From assembly GCA_964408085.1 (NCBI GenBank), contig CAYOYB010000009.1, forward strand, positions 1 to 64,000: 64,000 bases of DNA, read 5' to 3'. Positions 23,359 through 33,440 of this stretch are shown here, in pieces. Source of the DNA: CAJLIR01 sp964408085. Its GTDB lineage: Bacteria; Bacillota_I; Bacilli_A; RF39; UBA660. Each line of letters begins with the position of its first letter. The first letter of the stretch is position 1. A program made the translations under genes and the position numbers. The notes beneath the pieces are model-generated. The model had not been told where the DNA came from. It ran no database searches and saw only the letters and a program-made list of their open reading frames with translations.

Positions 23359-24948
23359 TTATCCTCCCTCATTAAATAAATCTGGTAAATCATTTTCTAA
23401 TAAAACGAAAGTTTCTTTACCTTTTAATTTTTCAATTAAAATAAATGCTTCTTTAACATCATTTAATATATATATATGCTTTTTATCATATTTTTTTAGC
23501 ATAAGTCCATCATAAATAGGTTTTGTTTGTTGCTCGCCAACTAAGACCACTTCATCACAAACATCAGCAATATATTCACCAAATTTATGATTTAATTCAT
23601 ACTGGCTACTACCAAGCTCAATCATACCAGGTGTAACAATAATTTTTTTACCTGGCATTAAATTTAAAACTTCTAAAGCCATTTTTGAGCCAGTTGGATT
23701 AGAATTAAATGCATCATCAATTAAATACATATCTTTATATTTTTTAAGTTCTAATCGATGTTCAGTTGGTATTAAAGATTTAACAGCTGCTTGCATTTTA
23801 GGAATTGGAATATTTAACTCGTATCCTAAAGCTAAACCATCTAAAATATTATAAATATTGTGTCTACCTAATAATTTTGTTTCAAAATCATATAATTTAT
23901 CATCATTTTTAAATTTAACTTTAAAAGTAGTTCCTGTATGTGATAACTTAATATTAGATGCCATAACATCAGCTTCATTTTCAATACCAATCCAAATAAT
24001 TTTACAATCATTTTTAATTTTATAATTAACTTGTTTTACATCATCACGATTTAAAATGGCAACCCCATCGCTTGGTAGGGATTCAATAAGTTCAAATTTA
24101 CCTTTAACAATGTTTGCTTCACTTTTAAATGTTTCTAGATGAGCTACCCCAATTGTCGTTATAATTCCATATTTAGGTTTAACTAAATTACAAAGTATTT
24201 TTATATCTTTAAGTTTACAAGCACCCATTTCAGCAATAAAAACATTATCAAATTTATCAAGTCCATTATTAATAGATTTCATAAGTCCATAAGGAGTATT
24301 AAAACTTTTAGGAGTTGGGTAAGAATTATATTCACTACTTAGAATTGTATTTAATATATTTTTACTACTTGTTTTTCCATAACTACCTGTAATACCAACA
24401 ATTTCTAAATTTGACATATTTTTTAATTTTGTCTTAGCTTTATTTAAATAATAAAAATAAACAAATTTTTCAGCAGGAATATTTATAATATTAATTATAT
24501 AAGTTATTATAAAAGATAAATAACCAAATAAAGTGATAATTAAATAATAATATAATAGATTATCTAAATTATAGTTTTTATAAATTATATATAACAAAAT
24601 AATGAATAAAATAAATAATGTCACAAATAATCTTTTAACACGACTAGTTACAACAAATGGTTTCTTTTGTTGTTCTTTTTTTATTAATTTTAATTCTATA
24701 TAAAAACATATCGAAAATAATAAAAATGTTACATATATATAATAATCTTTTAATACTAAAACTGTTAATAATATTGGAAAAAGAAATATATCATAAGTAA
24801 TTAAAGTTTTAAAGGGATTTTTAAATAACCATTTTATATATCTATTACTTACATTATAAGAATTCTGTTGTAACATATAAATAGCTTTACGATATTTTAA
24901 AATCATATATAAAATAAATGGTATTAACGAAATTAATAAATTTTTCAT
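23359..24948 (-). CDS. murF: MurF-type Mur ligase with N-terminal membrane domain
   Basis: The C-terminal two thirds (about 190-529) form a Mur ligase: EIVGITGSYGKTSSKNIL P-loop, FNTPYGLM, EMGACKLKDIK, the HLETF lid region, LGRHNIYNILDGLALG, EHRLELKKY and DDAFNSNPTGSKMALEVL. These are hallmarks of MurF, which adds D-Ala-D-Ala to the UDP-MurNAc tripeptide. The normal MurF N-terminal substrate domain is replaced by about 190 residues with four or five membrane helices. So the enzyme is probably membrane-anchored. ATG 24948 follows GGTGAG; a GTG at 24960 overlaps that site. It lies directly upstream of murE. Related membrane-fused ligases are known in some low-GC lineages, but I cannot check how far this one extends. 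Confidence 0.9.
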   Translation of the reverse strand: MKNLLISLIPFILYMILKYRKAIYMLQQNSYNVSNRYIKWLFKNPFKTLITYDIFLFPILLTVLVLKDYYIYVTFLLFSICFYIELKLIKKEQQKKPFVVTSRVKRLFVTLFILFIILLYIIYKNYNLDNLLYYYLIITLFGYLSFIITYIINIINIPAEKFVYFYYLNKAKTKLKNMSNLEIVGITGSYGKTSSKNILNTILSSEYNSYPTPKSFNTPYGLMKSINNGLDKFDNVFIAEMGACKLKDIKILCNLVKPKYGIITTIGVAHLETFKSEANIVKGKFELIESLPSDGVAILNRDDVKQVNYKIKNDCKIIWIGIENEADVMASNIKLSHTGTTFKVKFKNDDKLYDFETKLLGRHNIYNILDGLALGYELNIPIPKMQAAVKSLIPTEHRLELKKYKDMYLIDDAFNSNPTGSKMALEVLNLMPGKKIIVTPGMIELGSSQYELNHKFGEYIADVCDEVVLVGEQQTKPIYDGLMLKKYDKKHIYILNDVKEAFILIEKLKGKETFVLLENDLPDLFNEGG

Positions 24949-24994
24949 ACTACTCACCAATATAATTATACAATAAATTTATATAAATTCATAA

Positions 24995-25020
24995 TAAAAA
25001 AGAGATTTTTATTCTCTTTT
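24995..25020 (-). terminator. Terminator of the HEWVH protein gene
   Basis: On the minus strand AAAAGAGA pairs with TCTCTTTT across ATAAAAA, followed by a T tract. It lies a few bases past the stop at 25025. Confidence 0.8.
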
Positions 25021-25024
25021 ACAG

Positions 25025-27358
25025 TTATCTACTTTTTATTAAAGTATTATTTATTTCTAACTCTACATTATCATAATTTTCTGGGTGAATCATTTTATCT
25101 TTTTCAATATATGACGCACTAAAATAACCTTTTGTTTCAGGAATATAATAATTATCCATAAAATTTTTTGAAATATAATCATAATCCTCATTATTATATT
25201 GCTTATCACTATTTATATTATATAAGAAAAATAAAATGAGATTTAAATTTTGCTTTGTAGAAGATATATCATCTTCATGACGTATTGTACTTTCAAAAAT
25301 GTTCATAACATTTTCTATATCACTATCATCAATATCACCAAGTAAAGACAACTTTTCTCTAATTAATTTATCACTACCAGTAAAATAATAATATTTTAAA
25401 GGTCCATCACCAACTAACTCTATTAATATTTTTGTTGCTTTATCTTCCATTAGTGAAACACTATCTTTTTTAGGTAACTCCATTCCATAATATTCTTTCA
25501 GTATAATATCAGTGCAGGCATTTGTTAAAATATTACTATTATACTCATTGGGAAAAAGTTTTACAAATTGCTCAGTCATTTCTTTTTGATAAACCTCATC
25601 ATATGAAAAATTATTTCTATTGGCATACTGACGACAATTATTTTCATTCATTACGATTTCACAATTATATAATTCATTAACACCAATTCTATAGAAAAAA
25701 TCAGAATCTGCAACACCCCCTGCTTTACGACTATCATCATCAGTTATTGTTAAATTTTTAAGATTATTATCAATAATATTTGCGTTTCTCAATATTTTTG
25801 GGACTACAAACTCATTTTTTTGTCCAATATAATATTGCTTCAAATACTTAATATAATCATTAATAAATTCTTCATTCCATAAAATATCTTTCTTATCATC
25901 GCTAAGATTCTGATTACTATAAAAAGATTTTTTAATATTTTCCAAATCAAGAATAGCAATCATTGAGTCCATCGAAATTTCAGTCATTTTATAACTAAAT
26001 CTAGCATAAAGAGTTCTGTTCTTTAATAATTTATAATTTTCTAAATCATAATTTTTATAATGGATATTAAAATAAGGAGTGTCCAAATAACTAGAATAAT
26101 TCCAACCTCCAATATTCATATATAACCATCTTATTTCGAAGTTTTCTATCATCGAGCAGTGATATTTATTATAATATAGTTGTTTTAAAATCGAATCTAT
26201 AATTATCAAATTCTGCTCAAATTGTTCTTGTGACAAAGTTTTTGGAATATATGCGTGACTATACTTAAACAAATCAAATAATTGTTCAATATAAGCTTCC
26301 TCTAAATAAGGCTCCAATTCTCTTTTAGTAGATTCAACATTACCTGTAAATTGATATTCAGCTAATGGTTCACTCCCAATAATCTCCATTAATATCTTTA
26401 ATCGTATTGTTTCTTTAGGATATGCTTGATAATACAAAAATTCATTTAAGTATTCATCGCTAATTGTTTCAGCACAAACCTCTCTTAAAAAGGAATATTG
26501 GTTTGGTGGTTGAAATACATGAACCCATTCGTGTAATAAGGTATCTACATATATATCTTCTTTATGGGTAATTCCAAAATCATTACTTAATTTATCAATA
26601 TCCAAAGTAATTGTTCTTTGGCTTAGATTCCAGGTTCCCAAAACAGTAGTATCATCAATTTGCATTTTTTTTATTTGCAAATTAGGTAATATATCATTAT
26701 ATAAACTAGCTGCATATTCTTTATTTTTGTTTATATAAGGACAAGCGAATTCTAAGAAATCATTATTTAACAAAATCTCTTTATCGCTTTCAGATATATT
26801 TTGATTATTTTTAATAAGTTCTGAAATTATTTCTGGTGTTAATTCTGGAGTATTATTCATCCACTCAGATATATGTTGTGATTTATAATTATCAAATTCC
26901 ATAGAATTAGAGTTAAGTTTATCAATAACCAATCCAATTTCTCCTACTACTGTTAACATATAAATTCCCATTATAACTAAAGCTTTAACATCATTTTTTC
27001 TTTTATTATTAACCGAATTATCATTATTTTTAGTTTGTTTTTTATCAGCAATAATAACATCTTCAAAATTATTAATAAATAAATTATAATTCTCTTTCCC
27101 ATTTAAAAAATAATGTTTTAAATTAGTATCTAAATCTAAAATAACATCATAAGTAATATTATCACTTTCATAATCTTCTATTTTTTTCGTATTTTTTCCA
27201 ATCTTTAATTTATTTAACTCTTTAAATATATCTTCATTTAAAGGATAAAAACGATTATTTTCATATATATAACCATATATTTTAGGATTTTCATCATTAA
27301 TATTATCACTAAATACATTATAAATTCTATTATTTGTTTTTAAATACATTATTTGCAT
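25025..27358 (-). CDS. Membrane protein with HEWVH metalloprotease-like site and degenerate second copy
   Basis: The 777-residue protein starts at ATG 27358 (GGTGAAAT upstream). Residues 1-122 are soluble. A membrane helix lies at about 125-145 and is followed by a large extracellular region. At about 276-280 it has HEWVH inside IYVDTLLHEWVHVFQ, the zinc-binding pattern HExxH, with REVCAE about 13 residues later offering candidate Glu ligands. A second, weaker copy follows: EMTEQFVKLFP aligns with the HEWVH stretch but has lost both His, and ATKILIELVGDGPLKYYYFTG matches RLKILMEIIGSEPLAEYQFTG. So one half may be active and the other structural. I do not know the family. It stands between murF and a frameshifted membrane gene. 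Confidence 0.7.
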   Translation of the reverse strand: MQIMYLKTNNRIYNVFSDNINDENPKIYGYIYENNRFYPLNEDIFKELNKLKIGKNTKKIEDYESDNITYDVILDLDTNLKHYFLNGKENYNLFINNFEDVIIADKKQTKNNDNSVNNKRKNDVKALVIMGIYMLTVVGEIGLVIDKLNSNSMEFDNYKSQHISEWMNNTPELTPEIISELIKNNQNISESDKEILLNNDFLEFACPYINKNKEYAASLYNDILPNLQIKKMQIDDTTVLGTWNLSQRTITLDIDKLSNDFGITHKEDIYVDTLLHEWVHVFQPPNQYSFLREVCAETISDEYLNEFLYYQAYPKETIRLKILMEIIGSEPLAEYQFTGNVESTKRELEPYLEEAYIEQLFDLFKYSHAYIPKTLSQEQFEQNLIIIDSILKQLYYNKYHCSMIENFEIRWLYMNIGGWNYSSYLDTPYFNIHYKNYDLENYKLLKNRTLYARFSYKMTEISMDSMIAILDLENIKKSFYSNQNLSDDKKDILWNEEFINDYIKYLKQYYIGQKNEFVVPKILRNANIIDNNLKNLTITDDDSRKAGGVADSDFFYRIGVNELYNCEIVMNENNCRQYANRNNFSYDEVYQKEMTEQFVKLFPNEYNSNILTNACTDIILKEYYGMELPKKDSVSLMEDKATKILIELVGDGPLKYYYFTGSDKLIREKLSLLGDIDDSDIENVMNIFESTIRHEDDISSTKQNLNLILFFLYNINSDKQYNNEDYDYISKNFMDNYYIPETKGYFSASYIEKDKMIHPENYDNVELEINNTLIKSR

Positions 27359-27414
27359 GAATTTCACCATTTTTTATTTTACTACATTAAAATCTTTTTA
27401 GCAAATTAATAAAA

Positions 27415-27443
27415 AAAATGATAACATTAAATATTATCATTTT
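27415..27443 (-). terminator. Terminator of the DUF6020-like membrane gene
   Basis: AAAATGATAA pairs with TTATCATTTT around TATTTAATG at the stop codon on the minus strand, followed by TTTT. Confidence 0.85.
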
Positions 27444-29153
27444 ACATTTTAGCAATATCTGATGGTATATATATTGAAAATATAAAAAGAAAAATATAAC
27501 TATCAATAAATATCAAAATATATCTTGTAAAAGGAAATGGTATTGATAAAAATAAACCTAATATCCAAATAATTAATATAACAAATGGCATCCATACCTT
27601 AGTCTTTTTCTTATATATCAAAATACCCAAAGATAATAGAATCAAATATAATGGTAAAGCATTTCTCACTAAAAGTCTTCCAAATGGATTTTGTTCTAAT
27701 ATTAACTCATTAATTTTATTAATTATGTTTGGTTCAATATTAATATCTAAATTATCACTTAACACTACTTTATTATCATCAGTTATTATTAAGCCTGCTT
27801 TTTCATTGTTAAAGGTTTCCCAACCTGTATTATTAAATTTCCATAATAAATTAGTATATTCAAAAAAGTTACTAATATAAATTGTTGGATATTTACAAAG
27901 GAAATGAAAATTATACAAAATTATTTTATAATTACTAAACTCTTCTAATTTTTGTATTGGAATATTTTCGCCAAATCCTTTAGCAATCGCATCAGAATTA
28001 TATTTATCATAATTATTTTTCCATTCAGATATAGGTAAATATGTTTCTAAATAATTTTTCTCATTATTTGTAAGTATAATATTATCGTCATTAACTATGC
28101 TTGCTAACATTTGAATAGGTACTGCATATGGTATATATTTTGGAAGTTTTTGGTTTTTTAATATATTGTACGCTAAAATATTATTTACAAAAATATTAAC
28201 TGCTAAAGAAATAATTAAAAATAATATCCAAATTTTTCTACCTTTCTTATTTATTATTATAAGTAAACAAAAGCATATTAAAGGTATTATAATTCCAAAA
28301 TGTCTAAACAATGAAGAAAGACAACCAAATAAAAGTAATTTTATGTATAAAAATAATGATATTTTAGAACGACTAAGTAAATCTAATATACATAGGATGA
28401 AAATATAAAATAAAATAGAAAACAAAATATCTTTCCAAAAAAATTGTAATTGTTCAAAATAAACAATATTTAACAAGAACATTAGACATAAATATATAAT
28501 AATTGCTTTTCTACTTTTTGTTATATTAGCTAACAATTTTATAGAATAGTATATTGCGTAAATTAATAATAATGTATAAATTATTCTAATGATAAATGGA
28601 CATCCTATATTTCTAAAAAAGAAACTAATAAATAAAAACTAATTGTATGCCAGGAAGAATATATATTCCCATTATACAAATAGTAAAAATCCCAATCCAT
28701 TAAACCAGGATAATTAGAAACCAACATATATGTCAAAATAATAACAGGTAAAGCCATAAAAATAATTTTATCTTTATTATTAAGAATATATGAAGATTCC
28801 TTTGGGCAATATGAAAAAAGATAATACAATAAATAAAATAAAGAAATACTTATAATAATAGCATATAATACTTTAACAAATAAATTTATTTCAATATTAT
28901 CAAATAATTCCCAAATTGGTAACATTAATAAAAATAGTATAACAAATATTAGACAAAAGATAATTTTTCTTTCTTCTAAAACTTGAAAACCTTTTTTTAA
29001 GAAAATTACTGCAAAAACAATATTTATTAAACTAGTTATATTTATTATAAGATGGTTAAAATAAATAGAAAATAAAATGCTAACTAATATTAAAATAATG
29101 CAATAAATCTTTATAATAAAATCTTTTTTTAAATTAAGCAAAATATCGGTCAT
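27442..29153 (-). pseudogene. Polytopic membrane protein (DUF6020-like) split by a -1 frameshift
   Basis: Two adjoining minus-strand frames make one protein. The upstream part (29153-28605, 182 residues) ends in SNYPGLMDWDFYYLYNG and SSWHTISFYLLV, the pattern of the DUF6020-type membrane family. The downstream part starts at 28536 with a bare TTG and continues the membrane helices. Without a stop, the frame of the second part is open back to 28614 and continues the first at a T TTT TTA heptamer (28614-28620): the combined product would be about 570 residues. One extra T, or a -1 slip by the ribosome, restores it. The heptamer is in phase for -1 slippage. It could be a true mutation, a homopolymer sequencing error or programmed frameshifting; I lean to an indel. 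It overlaps the asnB end by 20 bases. Confidence 0.75.
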
Positions 29154-30951
29154 ACCAAACTAAGAAAATATAAATTGTCCATACTTTTCTACTATTATCA
29201 TATTTACCATTCTTGTGATCATCTAATAATTTAACAATTTCACTTGTATTAAAGAATTCACTAGCAGATAAAAATCTATTTTTTATTTTATTATAGATAT
29301 CATCATCTTTAATCCAATTTCTAATTGGTACTGGAAAACCTAATTTTTTCTTATTAGAAACTTTATCTTCTAATACTTCACTAGCAACGCGCCTAAAACA
29401 TTTTTTTGTTGTATTTTTATCTACCTTATATTTAGTTGGTAGGTGTCTTGCATAATCAATTACAATTCTGTCCAAATATGGTACTCTAACTTCTAGAGAA
29501 TTAGCCATACTCATTTTATCAGCTTTAAGTAAAATATCACCAATTAGCCAAAAATTAAAATCAATATACTGCATTTTTGTAACATCATCTTTATCTTGAA
29601 CTTTTTCATAATATGGTTTAGTTATATTTTGATAACCATTTTTATATGGTTTATAAGATAAAATTTTCTTAACTTCTTTATTGTTAAAAATAAAAGCATT
29701 ACCTACATATCTATCTTCAAGTTTTTGACCACGTCTAATTAAAAAATTAATTCCTCTTTTATGTTTAAAAAAAATAGACGCACAACTACCAATTATTTTT
29801 CTAATAAAATATGGAACTTTATAATACCATGCCCAAGTATAAGGCTCAGCATAAATATTATAGCCACCAAAAATCTCATCAGCACCTTCACCAGATAATG
29901 AAACTTTAACATTTTGACTAGCTATATTAGCAACAAAGTATAAAGCAATACATGATGGATCAGCTAAAGGCTCGTCCATATAATACATGATATCAGAGAT
30001 ACTATCAAAGTATTCTTCTTTAGTTATAACTTTATTAATATTTTTTGTGTTAATTTTTTCTGATAAGTCTTTAGCATAATCTATTTCACTATAATTTTTA
30101 TTTTCAAAACCAACTGTAAAAGTTTTATCAACATCGCTTAAAGTAGCAATCAATGATGAATCAACTCCACTTGATAAAAATGAACCAACCTCTACATCAC
30201 TTAATTTATGAGCTTTAATTGAATCATCTAAGTGTTCTCTAATGCCTTTTTCCCATTCTTCTATTGTTTTTGTATTATCCTCTTCAAATTTTAATTCATA
30301 GTATTTTTTTATTTCTAATTTTTTATCTTTATATTTTAAATAATGACCAGGTCTTAATTTATAAACATTTTTAAAGAAAGTTTCTTCTCCTACACTATAT
30401 TGAAAAGTTAAGTAACTCTCTAACATTTCTTTATTTAATTCTTTTTTAAAGTTAGGATGCGCTAAAAAACTTTTGATTTCTGATGAAAACAAAAATTCAT
30501 CATCAGTTAAATAATAGTAAAATGGTTTAATACCATAAAAATCGCGAGCAGCAAACAATTCTTTACTATTTGTATCATAGATAACAAAAGCAAACATTCC
30601 ACGTAATTTATTAAGTAAATTTTCACTATATTCTTCAAATCCATGTAATAATACTTCTGTATCAGCATTAGTTTTAAATGTATGACCCTTAGAAATTAAA
30701 TCTTCTTTTAATTCCTGATAATTATAAATTTCGCCATTAAAAACAATTACTTTGGTATTATCCTCATTATAAATTGGCTGACTTCCATGATTTAAATCAA
30801 TAATGCTAAGACGACGAAACCCTAAAGCAACATCATCATCACAAAAATAACCATCAGAATCTGGTCCACGATGCTTGATTAAATCAGCCATATCTTTAAC
30901 AATTTTTTTCTTATTTTTTTCTTTATCAACAAATCCAACAAAACCACACAT
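29134..30951 (-). CDS. asnB: Glutamine-hydrolysing asparagine synthetase
   Basis: The 605-residue protein is a full AsnB-type enzyme that makes asparagine from aspartate, ATP and glutamine. It starts MCGFVGFV, placing the catalytic Cys2 of the glutaminase domain, with HRGPDSDGY, FNGEIYNYQEL and FDGEEY-like positions. The synthetase domain shows the P-loop-like SGVDSSLIATL (SFLSSGVDSS), DEPLADPSC, SGEGADEIFGGY and the C-terminal RVPYLDR. Length is normal. GGAGGTG precedes the ATG. Some AsnB relatives amidate cell-wall precursors instead, so the substrate could be an envelope precursor, though nothing in the sequence decides this. It overlaps the frameshifted membrane gene. Confidence 0.96.
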   Translation of the reverse strand: MCGFVGFVDKEKNKKKIVKDMADLIKHRGPDSDGYFCDDDVALGFRRLSIIDLNHGSQPIYNEDNTKVIVFNGEIYNYQELKEDLISKGHTFKTNADTEVLLHGFEEYSENLLNKLRGMFAFVIYDTNSKELFAARDFYGIKPFYYYLTDDEFLFSSEIKSFLAHPNFKKELNKEMLESYLTFQYSVGEETFFKNVYKLRPGHYLKYKDKKLEIKKYYELKFEEDNTKTIEEWEKGIREHLDDSIKAHKLSDVEVGSFLSSGVDSSLIATLSDVDKTFTVGFENKNYSEIDYAKDLSEKINTKNINKVITKEEYFDSISDIMYYMDEPLADPSCIALYFVANIASQNVKVSLSGEGADEIFGGYNIYAEPYTWAWYYKVPYFIRKIIGSCASIFFKHKRGINFLIRRGQKLEDRYVGNAFIFNNKEVKKILSYKPYKNGYQNITKPYYEKVQDKDDVTKMQYIDFNFWLIGDILLKADKMSMANSLEVRVPYLDRIVIDYARHLPTKYKVDKNTTKKCFRRVASEVLEDKVSNKKKLGFPVPIRNWIKDDDIYNKIKNRFLSASEFFNTSEIVKLLDDHKNGKYDNSRKVWTIYIFLVWYDRYFA

Positions 30952-31137
30952 TTAAAACACCTCCATGTTGAGTATACATACATTTTACCACATAAACATA
31001 CAAAATTCTAGGTAGAAATATATATTTATATGTAAATGGTAAACAACTAAAAATATTATGAACTATAACATAAATTTTATTTAAATTTGGAATATAAATA
31101 TACTTTTTAGGTCAATATATATTTAAGGAGAGATATT

Positions 31138-31341
31138 ATGCAAATAGATATTAGAGAAAGTATAAAAAAAAGTTTTAAAGATGCTAGTACTGATGATATA
31201 AGGGCTTCTATTGAAGAAGCAATATCAGAAAAGGATGAAATAACATTACCTGGTCTTGGCGTTTTTTTTGAAATGTTATGGAATAGTTCTGATGATACAT
31301 TAAAAGCAAATATTTTAGATAAAATAAAAAATAAGATTTAA
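31138..31341 (+). CDS. sspI: Small acid-soluble spore protein SspI
   Basis: This 67-residue protein matches SspI, a minor forespore SASP. The hallmark is LPGLGVFFEMLWNSSDDTLK near residue 38-57, corresponding to LPGLGVLFEVIW in Bacillus. The start also fits: IDIRESIKKSFKDASTDDIRASIEEAISE. Length agrees with the known size of about 70 residues. AAGGAGAGAT precedes the ATG. A forespore sigma-G-like pair is possible upstream (GAATA and CAATATA, 18 bases apart, around 31090-31118). The gene ends in a bidirectional hairpin shared with the kinase gene of the two-component pair. Confidence 0.9.
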   Translation: MQIDIRESIKKSFKDASTDDIRASIEEAISEKDEITLPGLGVFFEMLWNSSDDTLKANILDKIKNKI

Positions 31342-31342
31342 A

Positions 31343-31372
31343 AAAGGCTAGATACTCTGTACCTAGTCTTTT
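31343..31372. terminator. Bidirectional terminator between sspI and the histidine kinase gene
   Basis: AAAGGCTAGATAC pairs with GTACCTAGTCTTT (one mismatch/G-U) across TCT, with A-rich DNA on one side and T-rich DNA on the other. It ends both converging transcripts. Confidence 0.75.
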
Positions 31373-32642
31373 ATCTTATCATAAAACTAACACCTTTTCT
31401 TTCATTTTTAACGACAATTTCATAGCCAAGAAGTGTAACTGTCTTTTTTACAATCGATAATCCTAAACCAAATTGTCCCTTAATGCCTTTAGTATATGGA
31501 GTGAATATATCATCTAAGACATTTTTGTTTATATGTGGTCCATCATTATAAAATGTAATTTTTCCGTTTTTTATTGTAACTTTAATTAATTTTTCTGCAT
31601 AACGCATGAAATTATTTAAAATATTATCAATAATTGTTTCCCACATATCAAAGGTGCCATTGAATAGGGAATTTTTATCCATAATAGAAATTTTAAAAGT
31701 AATCTCTGGCCTTTGAATTTGGAATTTTTGGATACATGATTTTAAGATTTGTGATAAATCTACTTTTTGATTTTTATATTCATTATAATCTTTTATATAA
31801 TTTAGTTTATTTAAATATAGTAAGGAGTGTACTTTAATTTCTAATTTATTTATTTGTTCTTTAATTATTTTAGCAGCTTCTGCCTCGGTTTCTACACCAT
31901 CTTCAACTGCTTCAAGATAAGATTTAATCACTGTAAGAGGAGTCTTAAAATCATGTGATATATTTTGATACATTTGATTTTTATATTCTTCTTCTTTTTT
32001 TAGGTGTATTTTCATATTATCAATTGCTTCAGACAATACTTTTAACTCATCATCTATATCATAGCTATAATTGTCAATATAATCTTCATTATCTAAATTA
32101 TCGATTTTTTCTTTTAAATGTTCAATTTTTAGTGCTAAATTACTTGCCCAAAAAACAAGCAAAGCAGATATAATTAATAATGTTATAAATAAAATTGGAT
32201 ATATTGTAACGAGGATATCTTTTCTTATTTCTAAAATATAATTGTTAGTTGAGATTGATAATCGATAGTCATTTTCAGTTGCCATAGTATAATAGTAGTA
32301 AGTTTTGCCTAGATATCGAAAATTACCAAATTCTTTATCAGCTTTTTCTAAAACAAATTTATAATCAGCATTTATAATACTACTAAAATTATTAGATGCA
32401 ACAATCTCATCATTAGGCCTAATATAGATATACGCTATATCAGCAGATGTTACATTGTAATTATTATTAATGTTATTATCAATTAATTCTAATGGTTGTT
32501 TTAAATATTCATAGATATTTTTTTCATAGATTGGTAATAACAATTTTGGTAACAAAATTATTAAACTTAGTGATATAATACCAACTATAATAACACCAAT
32601 AGTAAATAGTTGTTTCATTAAGTTATTTTTTAATGGTTTCAT
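31371..32642 (-). CDS. cssS: CssS-like sensor histidine kinase
   Basis: The 423-residue kinase has two membrane helices (about 8-31 and 143-166) around a short outer domain of about 110 residues, then a linker/HAMP-like stretch, and a kinase core. The phosphorylation site is NISHDFKTPLTVIKSYLEAV and the ATP domain has NILNNFMRYAEK, NDGPHINKNVLDDIF and GQFGLGLSIVKK. It is preceded by and overlaps the response regulator by four bases. The regulator is strongly like Bacillus CssR, so this is probably the CssS partner that senses misfolded secreted protein. The outer domain itself is not conserved enough to prove that. Confidence 0.8.
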   Translation of the reverse strand: MKPLKNNLMKQLFTIGVIIVGIISLSLIILLPKLLLPIYEKNIYEYLKQPLELIDNNINNNYNVTSADIAYIYIRPNDEIVASNNFSSIINADYKFVLEKADKEFGNFRYLGKTYYYYTMATENDYRLSISTNNYILEIRKDILVTIYPILFITLLIISALLVFWASNLALKIEHLKEKIDNLDNEDYIDNYSYDIDDELKVLSEAIDNMKIHLKKEEEYKNQMYQNISHDFKTPLTVIKSYLEAVEDGVETEAEAAKIIKEQINKLEIKVHSLLYLNKLNYIKDYNEYKNQKVDLSQILKSCIQKFQIQRPEITFKISIMDKNSLFNGTFDMWETIIDNILNNFMRYAEKLIKVTIKNGKITFYNDGPHINKNVLDDIFTPYTKGIKGQFGLGLSIVKKTVTLLGYEIVVKNERKGVSFMIR

Positions 32643-33292
32643 ACTAAACGATATCCAAATCCATAAATAGTATTAATTTTAATTTTAGGCATCTTTCGTC
32701 TTAATCTTCTAACTAAATCATCAACAACCCTATCACTTCCAAAGTAATCACTACCCCAAACTTTCTTTAAAATATCATCGCGGCTAAATGATGTATTTTT
32801 ATTATTAATAAATAACAGCAATAATTCGAATTCTAAGGTAGTTAATTCTATTTCTTTAGAGTTTTCTATAACAACTCTTTTATCAAGATCAATCTCATAT
32901 GTTTCATAGACAGTTTTTTGAGCTTTATTATAAACTCTTTTAATAATATTATTGATTCTTAAAATTAGTTCTTTTGGAGAATAAGGTTTAGTAATATAAT
33001 CGTCACTTCCTAATTCTAAACCTATTATTTTATCTAAATCTTGATCACGAGCTGAGGTAAAAATAACTGGTTTATTAGGGTCTATTTCTCTAATTTTTTT
33101 TATAATATCATAACCACTTACTTCATCACCTAGCATAATGTCGATAACCCATAAATCAAAATTATCATTTATATGCGCTAAAGCATCAGTACCCATTAGA
33201 TAAGATGTAACATAATAGTTTTCGCGTTCTAAGTATGACTTAATTAAATGATTTAAATCTTTTTCATCCTCAACTAAGCAAATATTGTACAT
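32639..33292 (-). CDS. cssR: CssR-like OmpR-family response regulator
   Basis: The 217-residue regulator has a receiver domain with the phospho-acceptor Asp in LWVIDIML, the K in YITKPYSPKELI and the switch residue in PVIFTSARD, and a winged-helix DNA-binding domain. Blocks such as GLELGSDDYITKPYSPKELI, RDDILKKVWGSDYFGSDRVVDDLVRRLRRKMP and INTIYGFGYRLV closely match what I know of Bacillus subtilis CssR, which with CssS controls the htrA/htrB proteases after secretion stress. A three-unit direct repeat lies upstream (33441-33470), where CssR-type autoregulation would be expected. Confidence 0.83.
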   Translation of the reverse strand: MYNICLVEDEKDLNHLIKSYLERENYYVTSYLMGTDALAHINDNFDLWVIDIMLGDEVSGYDIIKKIREIDPNKPVIFTSARDQDLDKIIGLELGSDDYITKPYSPKELILRINNIIKRVYNKAQKTVYETYEIDLDKRVVIENSKEIELTTLEFELLLLFINNKNTSFSRDDILKKVWGSDYFGSDRVVDDLVRRLRRKMPKIKINTIYGFGYRLV

Positions 33293-33392
33293 ATCTACAC
33301 CTCAATTTATAGTATATCACAATTTTTATTTATTTTTTAATCACCTCATAATTATTAAATTTTAACTTTTGTTTTTTTATTTTTCTACTATT

Positions 33393-33401
33393 ATCACCTC
33401 C
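33393..33401 (-). promoter_or_regulatory. Perfect Shine-Dalgarno sequence without a gene
   Basis: GGAGGTGAT on the minus strand is the full complement of the 16S rRNA end, yet no ATG, GTG or TTG frame follows. The stretch after it would encode a short basic peptide only from a non-standard start. It lies in the leader of the CssR-like gene; a second, GAGGTGATT, lies about 50 bases further on. Confidence 0.5.
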
Positions 33402-33440
33402 ACTATAACAAGTATAAAAAATAATTGTGTTTGAATTTTG

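Noticed and set aside
28166..28408. Plus-strand frame inside the split membrane gene
   Set aside because: Antisense to the membrane helices of the split gene and without support.
30952..31137. T-box or other riboswitch upstream of asnB
   Set aside because: No T-box consensus or specifier-loop pattern could be seen; only a simple leader with GGAGGTG.
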